From contig JBEVVR010000028.1 in the NCBI GenBank assembly GCA_040507035.1, forward strand, positions 23,657-87,656: 64,000 bases of DNA, read 5' to 3'. Made by a program: the position numbers and the translations under genes. Positions 55,396 to 64,000 of this stretch are shown here, piece by piece. The DNA is from Thiodiazotropha sp040507035. GTDB lineage: Bacteria; Pseudomonadota; Gammaproteobacteria; Chromatiales; Chromatiaceae. The first letter of the stretch is position 1. Every line of letters begins with the position of its first letter. Below the pieces are notes generated by a model. The model was not told the origin of the DNA and searched no databases. It saw only the letters and a program-made list of their open reading frames with translations.

Positions 55396-57054
55396 TCACT
55401 GCGCCTTAGATCGCTGCAATGAGGCGAAGGTACGCGCCCACACCCCCTCCTTCTGCACCGCTGGCGGCAATTTCGACACGGCTTGCAGTGCGCGGTTACG
55501 GTCAGGAAAATCGCCCCATAATAGTGCATACCAGGGTCTGCCATTCCGCGCCATCTTGAAGGTGTAGGCTTCACCGCCCAATCGATTTTTATCGATATAG
55601 CGCTTCAAGGAATCGAGGTTTTCCACTGCTATCAACTGCAGTGTATAGCTGTTCGGCGGTCGTGACATGACCCAAGCTTGTGAAGCATCCTGCTGTGGCT
55701 CAACTGCTGCAGACAGCGGTTTTGCAACCTCTTCGGTCGATGCGCCTTGCGCGCTTGCCTCAGGCTCCGGGCCGGTCTCATCTTGGAGCACTTTCGCAGT
55801 ATCAGCCACCACACTTTCAGTTGCCTCTTGCGCGCTTTGCTCAACGAATTTGTCGTCACTTGCCTGCCCGCTCTGTTGTGTCTCCAAATTGACGACAAGG
55901 GATTTGTCCTCGGCTGCAGTCTCCGCCCCATCCTCTGATTCGGCTGCCGGCGATCTCTCTTGCATCTCTTCAGTAGCCGTGAGGGTTTCGTCCGCTGCCA
56001 CAGCCTCGGCCACATCCTGAGGTTCTGCCTGCTCGACTACCTCTGCTGTCGCGGAAGGCGCTTCAACAACAAGCTCCCCCTCTTCTCTACGCCCCTCTTC
56101 AGACGCATCCATATTCGTAGGCGCCGTTGACTCTTTTTGGGTTATTTCCGGCGGTGGCAATTTCCGCTGCGATATAGCCGCGGGTGCAGGCAGCGGCTCT
56201 ATCTCTGTTTCGCCAGGCTGTTTGGAAATTGGCTCTGGTTCAGACTCGAATATCGAGCTGATGGGTCCCACCATAAGCAGCACAAGCATAAGCACCAGCA
56301 GCGGCACACCACCAAATAGCAACTGCTTTCGATAACCGCTGAGATTTAAATCCCGTCTCTTGTCAGTGCCATCCTCACCCAACGCATTCAAGATTGCCGC
56401 AGCCATTGGGCCCGGATTGCCTTTCGTCTCGCGATGGATGCGGTTCAGCTTTATCTCATCCAGGGCCAATTGATCTGACAAGCCCTCGTTCTTAAGCAGA
56501 AAAAGCATGTATGCCGTGGTCTCCTGACGGGTCAATAACGGCATATCGATGACCTGGATAGCCTGGGGAGACATAATCTGGAGTTGGGGCGTTGAAAGCA
56601 ACAGATCGATCTGCTCATCGGCAAAAAGCACTATGCTGACCAGACGCACACCATCCAGCTGCCTTTCGAACAATCTCAGCAGGGTGATGAGGCTTGTGGG
56701 CGGCAGCATCTGCGCATCATCCACCAGCAACACAGGTATGCGTCCACGTTTGCGTAGCACCTCAAACCTATCCACCAAGCGCTGCAGCAATTCGCCGGCG
56801 ATATCCGGCAGACCGCAACAGCGGGCAATGGTTGCCAAAAGGCGTTCTGGCTGCATGGTGGGGTCGGCTTCAAAGTGGCAGACAGACCAGCTCTCCGGCG
56901 CCAATTGCTGGATTCTCGATGCCAGAAGCGTCTTGCCTGCACCGGAGGGGCCTCTGACTAACGGCACCATCTCACTGTTCTCGATCAGATGACGCACCAG
57001 ATCATGACGTGCGCTAATCTCCGTGGTGGAAAAATAGTCGTAGGCGTCAGACAT
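55396..57054 (-). CDS. AAA ATPase with C-terminal SPOR domain (DamX-like)
   Basis: A 552-residue DamX-type protein. The cytoplasmic AAA domain has Walker A GPSGAGKT (35-42) and Walker B VLLVDDAQML. One membrane helix at about 243-263 (PLLVLMLVLLMVG) is followed by a long acidic Glu/Ala/Pro-rich periplasmic linker and a SPOR domain (about 465-545, TLQLIAVENLDSLKRYI, then WYALLWGDFPDRNRAL) that binds denuded septal peptidoglycan. E. coli DamX has lost ATPase motifs; here they look intact. ATG at 57054 with GGGGAG seven bases upstream. It follows aroB with a 23-base gap, the conserved aroK-aroB-damX order. Confidence 0.85.
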   Translation of the reverse strand: MSDAYDYFSTTEISARHDLVRHLIENSEMVPLVRGPSGAGKTLLASRIQQLAPESWSVCHFEADPTMQPERLLATIARCCGLPDIAGELLQRLVDRFEVLRKRGRIPVLLVDDAQMLPPTSLITLLRLFERQLDGVRLVSIVLFADEQIDLLLSTPQLQIMSPQAIQVIDMPLLTRQETTAYMLFLLKNEGLSDQLALDEIKLNRIHRETKGNPGPMAAAILNALGEDGTDKRRDLNLSGYRKQLLFGGVPLLVLMLVLLMVGPISSIFESEPEPISKQPGETEIEPLPAPAAISQRKLPPPEITQKESTAPTNMDASEEGRREEGELVVEAPSATAEVVEQAEPQDVAEAVAADETLTATEEMQERSPAAESEDGAETAAEDKSLVVNLETQQSGQASDDKFVEQSAQEATESVVADTAKVLQDETGPEPEASAQGASTEEVAKPLSAAVEPQQDASQAWVMSRPPNSYTLQLIAVENLDSLKRYIDKNRLGGEAYTFKMARNGRPWYALLWGDFPDRNRALQAVSKLPPAVQKEGVWARTFASLQRSKAQ

Positions 57055-57077
57055 GCCTTTACTCCCCATTGAAGCGG

Positions 57078-58172
57078 CTATAAACGACCATAGCGAGACA
57101 GGGTTTCATGCAGATTTTGCATCTCAAAATCGTCCGTTACCAAAGAACGACCGATCTCCTTAAGGAGCACCAGTCGTATACGGCCGTCAACGACCTTTTT
57201 ATCAACTGACATCAAGGTTAAAAATCTCTCCTTCGTAAGCTCTTTCGGTGGCACTATTGGCAGCTTCGCCCGTTCGATTAACCTAAAGATACGCTCACAG
57301 GAGTGATCCGATAACCACCCTTGGCGCCTCGACATATCGGCGGCCATACAGATACCTGTGGCAACTGCTTCACCATGTAACCATTCGCCATAACCCATGC
57401 CTGTTTCAATCGCGTGACCAAAGGTATGACCCAAATTCAGCAGTGCCCGTTGGCCCGACTCCTTTTCGTCCGCCTCAACCACGTCAGCCTTGCATCTGCA
57501 GGAGCGCTGAATCGCATAGGCCAGGGCCGCCGGATCACGGGCAAGCAGAGCATCCATGTTCTCCTCGAGCCAGGCGAAAAATTCGCCATCAATGATCAAG
57601 CCATACTTAATCACTTCTGCCAGTCCGGACGAAAGCTGTCTGTCATCCAGGGTATCCAGGGTCGATGTGTCGGCCAATACCATACGCGGCTGGTAGAATG
57701 CGCCGATCATGTTCTTACCCAGGAGGTGGTTGACCCCGGTTTTACCACCAACGGACGAATCTACCTGAGATAGCAGTGTAGTAGGAACCTGAATGAAATC
57801 CACACCACGCTGATAGGTTGCAGCTGCGAAGCCGGTCATATCGCCTATCACGCCACCACCGAGAGCAATCAGGGTGCATTTTCTGCTATAGCGTGCTTTG
57901 AGCAATGCGGTGTAGATGCGATTGAGGATTTCAAGTGTCTTAAACTCCTCTCCATCGGGCAGAACACAGCTCTTGACCTCGAAATCCGACAAAGCCTCAA
58001 CGGTCTTGTCCAGGTAGAGCGGCGCAATCGTCTCATTGGTGACGATCATTACCTGGTTGCCCTTGACAAATTCACGATAGTAATCCGCATCCGCATAGAT
58101 CTCAGGGCCAATAAAGATCGCATAGCTCCTGTCTCCGAGAGCAACATCAAGTTTACATTCACAATTACTCAA
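57078..58172 (-). CDS. aroB: 3-dehydroquinate synthase
   Basis: AroB, 364 residues, turns DAHP into 3-dehydroquinate using NAD+ and zinc. Conserved pieces: LDVALGDRSYAIFIG at the start, GGGVIGDMTGFAAATYQRG, and the zinc ligand His in NLGHTFGHAIE. It starts with TTG, about eight bases after an AGGA ribosome site, 23 bases past aroK; the AroB start context makes this the best choice. Position in aroK-aroB-damX is standard. Confidence 0.97.
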   Translation of the reverse strand: MSNCECKLDVALGDRSYAIFIGPEIYADADYYREFVKGNQVMIVTNETIAPLYLDKTVEALSDFEVKSCVLPDGEEFKTLEILNRIYTALLKARYSRKCTLIALGGGVIGDMTGFAAATYQRGVDFIQVPTTLLSQVDSSVGGKTGVNHLLGKNMIGAFYQPRMVLADTSTLDTLDDRQLSSGLAEVIKYGLIIDGEFFAWLEENMDALLARDPAALAYAIQRSCRCKADVVEADEKESGQRALLNLGHTFGHAIETGMGYGEWLHGEAVATGICMAADMSRRQGWLSDHSCERIFRLIERAKLPIVPPKELTKERFLTLMSVDKKVVDGRIRLVLLKEIGRSLVTDDFEMQNLHETLSRYGRL

Positions 58173-58195
58173 TTCTCTGATCCTGATGAAGTTTT

Positions 58196-58717
58196 TTAAT
58201 GTTTCGCCTGCTCAAGCAGCTTGCGGATATCCTGAACCACCGCCTGGGTATTGCGCCCTTCCGTACTCACCACTATATCAGCTGTCTGTCGATAGAGAGG
58301 ATCCCGAATATCCATCAACTCTTTCAGTGTGGCCAGCGGATCGGGGGTGCTCAATAGGGGTCTGTTTTTGTCTCTGTGGGTACGCTCAAATTGCTGTCGA
58401 ACCGAACAGTGTAGATAGATGACCATACCCCGAGAAGAGAGCAGATGACGATTCTGTTCACGCATCACTACACCACCGCCGGTGGCGAGCACGATACCAT
58501 CCCGTTCTGTCAAATCATCGATGACCGCACTCTCTCGCTGGCGAAATCCATGCTCTCCCTCAAATTCAAATATCGTCGGTATATCGACGCCGGTTCTACG
58601 CTGTATCTCGTGATCGGAGTCTATAAAATCCATATGGAAGGACTCCGCAAGCTGCTTGCCTACAGTCGTCTTGCCCGCGCCCATCGGCCCGATCAGAAAG
58701 AGGTTTTGTATCTTCAT
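58196..58717 (-). CDS. aroK: shikimate kinase
   Basis: AroK, 173 residues, phosphorylates shikimate at O-3. Walker A GPMGAGKTT at 10-18, substrate-binding Asp in FIDSDHEI, FRQRES and ATGGGVV are all present. I prefer the ATG at 58717, matching the usual MKxQNxFLIGPMGAGKTT start, over a TTG two codons earlier. A candidate promoter lies upstream, after the pilQ terminator. Confidence 0.96.
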   Translation of the reverse strand: MKIQNLFLIGPMGAGKTTVGKQLAESFHMDFIDSDHEIQRRTGVDIPTIFEFEGEHGFRQRESAVIDDLTERDGIVLATGGGVVMREQNRHLLSSRGMVIYLHCSVRQQFERTHRDKNRPLLSTPDPLATLKELMDIRDPLYRQTADIVVSTEGRNTQAVVQDIRKLLEQAKH

Positions 58718-58814
58718 GAACAAATAGTAGCGACCTTCTAATGTGTAAGACCACCACTTAACCTAATTACCACGATTACGTGAGGGAACAGTATCACTCG
58801 GTTTATTGAACCAG

Positions 58815-58842
58815 ATTATAACCATTTGACGATTCCGGTTAA
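58815..58842 (-). promoter_or_regulatory. candidate aroK promoter
   Basis: On the minus strand TTAACC (58842-58837), a 16-base spacer and a perfect TATAAT (58820-58815), about 100 bases before the aroK start, right after the pil operon terminator. Confidence 0.45.
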
Positions 58843-58913
58843 GCTGTACCAACCCTATCCTTACAATCCGGGATTATACCTTGGAGTACAGTAAACAGTC
58901 CCTATTTGAGCAA

Positions 58914-58943
58914 ACAAAAAAGGCGCACCGGACGGTGCGCCTT
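58914..58943 (-). terminator. intrinsic terminator of the pilMNOPQ operon
   Basis: AAGGCGCACC (58920-58929), loop GGAC, GGTGCGCCTT (58934-58943): a perfect 10-base-pair stem. On the minus strand it is followed by a run of T (the A tract 58914-58921), 24 bases past the pilQ stop. A textbook terminator. Confidence 0.9.
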
Positions 58944-58966
58944 GATAAAGGTTTGGATTAAAACGA

Positions 58967-61141
58967 TCAACGAACCGTCAAAGTCTCCTTGAGTATCTTC
59001 GGAGTTACGAAAATCAGCAGCTCGTTGTTGTTGTCTATATTTTCATTGCGTCTGAAAAGAACGCCGGCATAGGGAATATCCCCAAAGAACGGCACTTTTT
59101 CTGTATTCTTCTGTTTAGTTCTTTCAAACACACCACCAAGCACAACGGTTTCACCATTATCCACCAGTACCGTTGTCTCGATCTCCCTGGTATCGATAGG
59201 CGGTACACCGAGAACGGATCTGGAGAAATCCGGATTGTCCTTGTTGATGACCAGATCCATTCGAACCCTATCATCCGGCGTGATATGAGGTGTCACATCA
59301 AGTTTCAGCAATGCCTCTTTGAAAGCCACCTTGGTTGCCCCACTGGATGTGGCCTCCTGATAAGGAATTTCAACACCCTGCTTGATGGAGGCCTGGGTCT
59401 GATCCGAGGTTATCACCCGGGGGCTGGAGATCAGCTCACCACGGCCCTCTGTCTGCATCGCGGTCAGTTCCAGCTGAAGCAGATAGGTGCCGACCTTGCC
59501 AACCAGGAAATTCAAACCGCCCGAAGGTGAGGTAACCGGGAGATTGACCATCAGTCCCTCTTGGTTTTCACCACCTTCGCTATTGATTTCTATGCCGGGC
59601 GCGATACCAAAAGAGTTATCTAGATAACCAGGCGTAGCACCAGCAGTCAGGGTGAAGTTGTCACCAAACGAGCCGTCGAAATTGGCACCAAACCTGACAC
59701 CCAGGTCCTTTGCAAAATCGTTGTTGGCAATCACAATTCTCGACTCGATAAGGACTTGCCTGACAGGTATGTCGAGACGCCCGATCAAGCGTCTGATATC
59801 CTCAAGTTTTGCTGCAGTATCCTGAATCAGCAGGGTGTTGGTGCGAACATCCACTGTAACATTGCCACGCTCAGAGAGCAGACGATTCTCTTCGGATTTC
59901 AGTAATGTCGCCAGATCTTCAGCTTTTGCATAGTTGATCTGAATAAAATCGGAACGTAGAGGGGCCAACTCTTCAATTTTTTGTTGGGACTCAAGCTCCA
60001 ACTGCTCACGTGCAGCCACCTCTTCAGTTGGCGCCACCATGATCACATTGTCGATTTGACGCTTCGACAATCCCTTGGACTTCAGGATAATATCGAGTGC
60101 CTGATCCCAGGGTACATTTTTCAAGCGTAGCGTTATCCTGCCCTCGACCGTGTCACTGGTAACAAGATTCAGTCCGGTAAAGTCAGCAAGCAACTGGAGT
60201 ACGGCACGGACCTCTATGTCTTGGAAGTTGAGAGAGAGCCTCTCGCCGGTGAATACCAAGCGCTCTTTTTGCAGGGCCTCTTTTTCTTCACGTGTTAGGG
60301 AACTTACCTCAACGATAAAAATCTCGTTGGCTTGATAGGCCAGATAGTCATACTCACCGGTCGGTGAGATCTCAATTTTTACATTCTCTCCAAACGGTTT
60401 GGTCTCCACACGAGTGATCGGCGTTGCAAAATCCATTACATCCAGTGATTGAACCAGTGAGGCATCGACGTTGACCCTGAAGGCCTCCACAACGATCTTT
60501 CCTCCCTCTTCTCGTACATCCACCGGTGTTGAGGGATTACTCAAGGTAATCATCACCCGTCCCTCTCCTGCCTCACCGCGACGAAAGTCAACGTTGGTGA
60601 TATCGTGGCTATCGGGACGAACATCTGCGCTAACGCTCGAAGCCGGAATGGCCGCCTTGGGGGCTTTCGCTACAGTCGTCGATCCGATGCCCTTATTACT
60701 CACATCCAGGGTGACCAACACGTCCGAACCCGACACTTCAGTCTTGTATCCCACCAAGGATGTAAGATTTATCACAACCCGAGTGCGGTTACCCGCCTGC
60801 AATGCGGTGATACTGTGCGCCGGTCCTACACCAATCATCTTGGTTTTGTAATCCAGATCGTTGCTCACACCGGCAAAGTCGAGTGATATCCTAGCCGGAT
60901 TCTCGGTGGTGAAACTCACCGGCTCCTGGGCAGGCGCCGACAGGCCCAACGAAATTTGAACCCTGTCACCAGGCAGTGCGGAAAATTCAATGGATTTGAG
61001 GGATGCCTCGGCATACACAATCAGTGGTGCGCCCCACAGGATCAAGAGCAACATCAGGGTGTTGAACCTCGAGCTCCGGTCCCCTCTCGTTTCTGAATGA
61101 CTTTTCCAATTGTGTCTGAGTGCCATTGGCAAACCCCTCAT
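58967..61141 (-). CDS. pilQ: type IV pilus secretin PilQ
   Basis: PilQ, 724 residues, is the outer-membrane pore for the pilus. After a signal peptide (about 20-45) come two AMIN peptidoglycan-binding domains (about 48-150 and 180-270), a STN/N0 domain with LNFQDIEVRAVLQLLADF (about 310), an N1 domain, and the secretin core ending in the PFFGDIPYAGVLFR and NNELLIFVTPKIL motifs. AGAGGA seven bases before ATG; an ATG five codons later is also possible. It starts 16 bases after pilP stops and is followed by the intrinsic terminator. Confidence 0.96.
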   Translation of the reverse strand: MRGLPMALRHNWKSHSETRGDRSSRFNTLMLLLILWGAPLIVYAEASLKSIEFSALPGDRVQISLGLSAPAQEPVSFTTENPARISLDFAGVSNDLDYKTKMIGVGPAHSITALQAGNRTRVVINLTSLVGYKTEVSGSDVLVTLDVSNKGIGSTTVAKAPKAAIPASSVSADVRPDSHDITNVDFRRGEAGEGRVMITLSNPSTPVDVREEGGKIVVEAFRVNVDASLVQSLDVMDFATPITRVETKPFGENVKIEISPTGEYDYLAYQANEIFIVEVSSLTREEKEALQKERLVFTGERLSLNFQDIEVRAVLQLLADFTGLNLVTSDTVEGRITLRLKNVPWDQALDIILKSKGLSKRQIDNVIMVAPTEEVAAREQLELESQQKIEELAPLRSDFIQINYAKAEDLATLLKSEENRLLSERGNVTVDVRTNTLLIQDTAAKLEDIRRLIGRLDIPVRQVLIESRIVIANNDFAKDLGVRFGANFDGSFGDNFTLTAGATPGYLDNSFGIAPGIEINSEGGENQEGLMVNLPVTSPSGGLNFLVGKVGTYLLQLELTAMQTEGRGELISSPRVITSDQTQASIKQGVEIPYQEATSSGATKVAFKEALLKLDVTPHITPDDRVRMDLVINKDNPDFSRSVLGVPPIDTREIETTVLVDNGETVVLGGVFERTKQKNTEKVPFFGDIPYAGVLFRRNENIDNNNELLIFVTPKILKETLTVR

Positions 61142-61157
61142 CTCGAATTCCTCTTGA

Positions 61158-61697
61158 CTATTCCGCCAACGCTAGCGAAGCCTGACGCTCAATATACCCA
61201 CCAGAACCATCCTGTACTATCTCAGTCAATTCGATTCTGTCTTCAGAAATCAGCATGATACGGCCGTGGTTTTGACCCATATAATTGCCACTTTTAACCT
61301 TGTGTACAGTCCCTTCCTTGGTCTTCACCAATCCCCATGTGGCCCCAATTTGCTCAAGCGTGCCTACCATCCGAATCGAATCCAATGGATAGGTTTCAAG
61401 CTCCTCTTTGCGCCGATTGAAATCTGGCCTGATACCACTACCTGCAACACTTGCAGTTTCCGCCTGATCCCTAAACATATCGATGAACGGATTCCTGCGT
61501 CCGGTATCGGAATAGATGAACGTCTCTATCTGCTTAATCTCCGGCAGCGGCTCAATACGCTCGGGCGGCCGTGCCTTTTGCTGTGCGATAAACCCACGCA
61601 GTTCGTCTAGATTCGGATTTGCGCAACCGGAAAGAACGGCCACAGAAAACAGCAATGGAAGCCACAGGACCCTGTCTTTGAGAATACGCATACTCAT
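61158..61697 (-). CDS. pilP: type IV pilus lipoprotein PilP
   Basis: PilP, 179 residues, an inner-membrane lipoprotein with lipobox ending at Cys25 (VLSGCA). It links PilN/PilO to PilQ. The conserved GRRNPFIDMF stretch precedes the HR-like domain with LDSIRMVGTL and the family's GNYMGQNHGRI loop. Its ATG overlaps the pilO stop by four bases. Confidence 0.95.
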   Translation of the reverse strand: MSMRILKDRVLWLPLLFSVAVLSGCANPNLDELRGFIAQQKARPPERIEPLPEIKQIETFIYSDTGRRNPFIDMFRDQAETASVAGSGIRPDFNRRKEELETYPLDSIRMVGTLEQIGATWGLVKTKEGTVHKVKSGNYMGQNHGRIMLISEDRIELTEIVQDGSGGYIERQASLALAE

Positions 61698-62308
61698 TGA
61701 CCTTCCTCTTCTTCTTCATCTTCATCAAGGTAACGATAGGTTTTTGCTGTCGCCTCCATCAGCAAATCAGCATTCGCATCGTCTTTGGAGATCCTGGTTA
61801 TCTTCACATCATGGATTGTCACAATCCTGGGCAAAGCAGCTAAGCCACTGATAAAATGACCAAATTCATGGTATTGGCCATTCACTTTAACCTGTATCGG
61901 AAGCTCGGCATAAAACTCTTTCGGCACCTCCTGCTGTGGCTTAAACAACTCAAACTCCAACCCTGAAGCGAGACCGGTTTGAGATACATCCACCAGCAGT
62001 TCGGCCACCTCGGTCTTGTCGGGGAGTTGTCTTAACATGGCGCCGAAAGACTGTTTCATCTCTTCCAGCTGTTTTCGATAGGCCTCTAGATTCGATGCCT
62101 TCTTCTGTTTTGCCGCAAATTCACCACGCAGTTCCTGCTCTTCCTTCTGCACCTTTTCCAAGCTGTTTATATCATCCTCAACAACCAGGTAGTAACCGGC
62201 CACCAAGACAATGATTGCAGCCAATATGACCACAATGACCTTGATCGGCATCGGCCAAATACCGACATTGTTAAAATCGAGTTCGCTGAGATCTTCTAAA
62301 ATACTCAT
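61694..62308 (-). CDS. pilO: type IV pilus inner-membrane protein PilO
   Basis: PilO, 204 residues, with one membrane helix (about 22-42), a coiled coil (50-95) and a ferredoxin-like periplasmic domain (LFKPQQEVPKEFYAELP; NGQYHEFGHFIS). It pairs with PilN to align the pilus machine. Overlaps pilN by four bases. An acidic DEDEEEEEG C-terminus is notable but not unusual. Confidence 0.95.
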   Translation of the reverse strand: MSILEDLSELDFNNVGIWPMPIKVIVVILAAIIVLVAGYYLVVEDDINSLEKVQKEEQELRGEFAAKQKKASNLEAYRKQLEEMKQSFGAMLRQLPDKTEVAELLVDVSQTGLASGLEFELFKPQQEVPKEFYAELPIQVKVNGQYHEFGHFISGLAALPRIVTIHDVKITRISKDDANADLLMEATAKTYRYLDEDEEEEEGQ

Positions 62309-62868
62309 TCTTCATCAGCCTCCGCGTTCTGGGAGGTTTGCTTTACCATAAGCTTGAAATTGCTATACCCGGTACCCGTCTTCTCTTTACTTTCAATAAA
62401 TACCAGCGCCGGCTTTTCCAACCACTCGGAATCATCAACATTTCGCATCATGGAGGAGACACGGGCATTCGATTGCGCCTGACCACTGAAAGTAACCTGT
62501 GTACCCAGTTGCTCGATTTCATCCAGAAAGACCCCGTCAGGAAGTGTGGTAACTACTTCATCGAAAAGGTGAACTATCTGTGGCCTGCTACTCTGCAGCT
62601 CTTGAATAATATTCATCCTGGCCAGGAGATTCTGCTTGGTCTTGTCGAGATCCTGGATCTCCCGAATCTCTTTCTCCACGGCCTTTATCTCGTCCGCGAG
62701 AAAATTGTTACGCGCTTTTTGTGCACCGATTTGGCTCTGGATAAGCTGATGCACGCCGAACACCACAAATGCGGCGAACAGCGCACCAGCCAACACCATC
62801 AAGCCGAATTCCTTCTGACGCTCACTGCGTTCCGCTTCTCGCCACGGGAGTAGGTTTATTCGCGCCAT
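62305..62868 (-). CDS. pilN: type IV pilus inner-membrane protein PilN
   Basis: PilN, 187 residues. The N-terminal INLLPWREAER (4-14) is the cytoplasmic peptide that docks in PilM; a membrane helix (about 22-41) and a coiled coil then a ferredoxin-like fold follow. Its ATG overlaps the last base of pilM's stop codon. Confidence 0.96.
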   Translation of the reverse strand: MARINLLPWREAERSERQKEFGLMVLAGALFAAFVVFGVHQLIQSQIGAQKARNNFLADEIKAVEKEIREIQDLDKTKQNLLARMNIIQELQSSRPQIVHLFDEVVTTLPDGVFLDEIEQLGTQVTFSGQAQSNARVSSMMRNVDDSEWLEKPALVFIESKEKTGTGYSNFKLMVKQTSQNAEADEE

Positions 62869-63941
62869 CAGTCGAAACTCCTCAATGCCAAACCGCAGGC
62901 TATCATCAATGCCGGAGCATCAGCACTCAGCGCCTGGGGTTTTACCCTTGATGAAACCGACATATTGGCGAACGGGTTCGCCACCGATGCCGGGGTCCCC
63001 AACTTCTCCTCAATCAGATCATCGACACCAGGTATGGATGAGCTGCCCCCAGCCAGGATGATGTGATCGACACTATTGTAGGCACTGGAGGAGAAAAAGA
63101 ACTGTAAGGAACGGCTGACCTGTTGCGCCATTGCCTCCTTGAAGGGCTCAAGGACTTCCGGCACATAGTTATCCGGCAGGCCCCCCTGCCGTTTAGCCAT
63201 TCCAGCCTCTTCGATGGAGAGCCCGTAACGACGCTGAATCTCTTCCGTCAACTGCCGACCACCGAAATTCTGTTCTCGGGTATAGATGATCTTGTTGTTG
63301 TGCAGCACATTCAGAGTGGTAGTCGTGGCACCAATATCGGCGATGGCGATAGTCTGGTCTTCACCGTGTTCGGGCAGTTGGTCCATCAGCTGAGAACAGG
63401 CGTTCTCCATCGCATAGGCCTCTACATCCACGATCGAGGCGGATAGTCCAGCCAGCTCCAATGCCGCAACCCTGTCGTCAACGTTCTCGCTACGTGAGGC
63501 CGCCAACAGAACATCCACCAGCTCGGCATTTTTCTCGGATTGGCCGATGACCTCAAAATCGAGGTTGACCTCTTCCAGGGGATAGGGGATGTACTGGTCG
63601 GCTTCGAGTTGAATCTGGCTCTCCAGCTCCTGATCGGAGAGCTCTGCCGGCATTGAGATGACCTTGGTTATCACAGCAGAGCCGGAAACAGCCACTGCGG
63701 CATGTTTTGCCCTCGATCCGGAGCGCCTTACCGCGGACCGGATGGCATCACCGACAGCATCAACTTCAGCGATATTCTTTTCAACGACCGCATTCCCCGG
63801 TAATGGCTCAACACCATAGGCCTCGACCCGGTAACCCGCGCCATTACGCCCGGTAGCCTGCGACAACTCTAACAACTTGATGGCTGTGGAGCTGATATCT
63901 ATGCCTATCAAAGGCGGTTTTTTTCTTCCGAATAGTGACAT
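62868..63941 (-). CDS. pilM: type IV pilus actin-like ATPase PilM
   Basis: PilM, 357 residues, an actin/FtsA-fold cytoplasmic protein. It has the N-terminal GIDISSTAIKLLELSQ phosphate-1 loop, the IADIGATTTTLNVL phosphate-2 loop and ILAGGSSSIPGVDDLI adenosine motif, and binds the PilN tail. First gene of pilMNOPQ. AGG seven bases before ATG. The window ends 59 bases upstream, so its promoter and the gene usually found divergent from pilM (a penicillin-binding protein 1A gene in related bacteria) are not seen. Confidence 0.96.
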   Translation of the reverse strand: MSLFGRKKPPLIGIDISSTAIKLLELSQATGRNGAGYRVEAYGVEPLPGNAVVEKNIAEVDAVGDAIRSAVRRSGSRAKHAAVAVSGSAVITKVISMPAELSDQELESQIQLEADQYIPYPLEEVNLDFEVIGQSEKNAELVDVLLAASRSENVDDRVAALELAGLSASIVDVEAYAMENACSQLMDQLPEHGEDQTIAIADIGATTTTLNVLHNNKIIYTREQNFGGRQLTEEIQRRYGLSIEEAGMAKRQGGLPDNYVPEVLEPFKEAMAQQVSRSLQFFFSSSAYNSVDHIILAGGSSSIPGVDDLIEEKLGTPASVANPFANMSVSSRVKPQALSADAPALMIACGLALRSFD

Positions 63942-64000
63942 GCGGTTACCTAAACAATCCTTATGCCGCAGAACTTAACTAGGATTCTCTTTAAATAGAG

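Overview
The window is a chromosomal segment of a gammaproteobacterium. Two gene orders typical of that class are present: argH / algZ-algR / hemC-hemD-hemX-hemY (19-27 kb), and pilM-N-O-P-Q / aroK-aroB / damX-like SPOR protein / gltB-gltD (49-64 kb). Several c-type cytochromes, a DsbC-like periplasmic protein, a SqrR/BigR-like ArsR regulator and an AHL-type LuxR receptor suggest a redox- and sulfur-active, Chromatiales/Sedimenticola-like bacterium. That placement is inference; no rRNA or species marker is present. I see no tRNA, rRNA, CRISPR array, transposase or prophage.

Layout. 0-7.6 kb: soluble histidine kinase, ubiD, ParA-like ATPase, NAD-dependent epimerase-like protein, ferredoxin-flavin reductase, sterol-desaturase-like hydroxylase. 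7.6-10.7 kb: an accessory-looking patch with a satD gene behind three near-identical palindromes, a two-piece membrane protein, an intact rhodanese gene plus a 31-codon remnant of a second one, a secreted hypothetical protein and a DksA/TraR zinc-finger protein. 10.7-15.9 kb: a methyltransferase divergent from a giant BTAD/NTPase/TPR regulator; the shared promoter region carries GCGTCA direct repeats spaced 11 and 23 bases. 15.9-18.3 kb: a di-heme cytochrome c whose stop overlaps the start of a membrane diguanylate cyclase. 18.5-26.8 kb: heme-synthesis genes, another di-heme cytochrome joined to the algZ-algR two-component pair, and argH.

26.8-33.6 kb: VOC protein, M48 protease, MazG-like pyrophosphohydrolase, rubredoxin, PilU-type pilus retraction ATPase, AEC permease, and an XrtA/ExeA-type ATPase without an exosortase nearby. 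33.9-38.3 kb: a compact run of peroxiredoxin, hybrid histidine kinase, response regulator-PAS protein, persulfide-sensor-like ArsR and SlyX. 38.3-46 kb: secreted phospholipase-D-like protein, KAS III-like synthase, then minus-strand genes for exported proteins (538-residue surface protein, DsbC-like protein with SH3-like repeats, lipoprotein) downstream of a LuxR solo. 46-64 kb: glycogen phosphorylase with YcgL, glutamate synthase, SPOR/AAA protein, the shikimate genes aroKB and the type IV pilus alignment/secretin operon pilMNOPQ, which ends in a clear intrinsic terminator.

The strongest leads for something new are the BTAD regulator-methyltransferase pair with its phased repeats and dead cyclase-like domain, the autoregulated-looking satD locus flanked by rhodanese duplicates, and the peroxiredoxin-kinase-ArsR cluster whose ArsR carries the Cys spacing of persulfide sensors.
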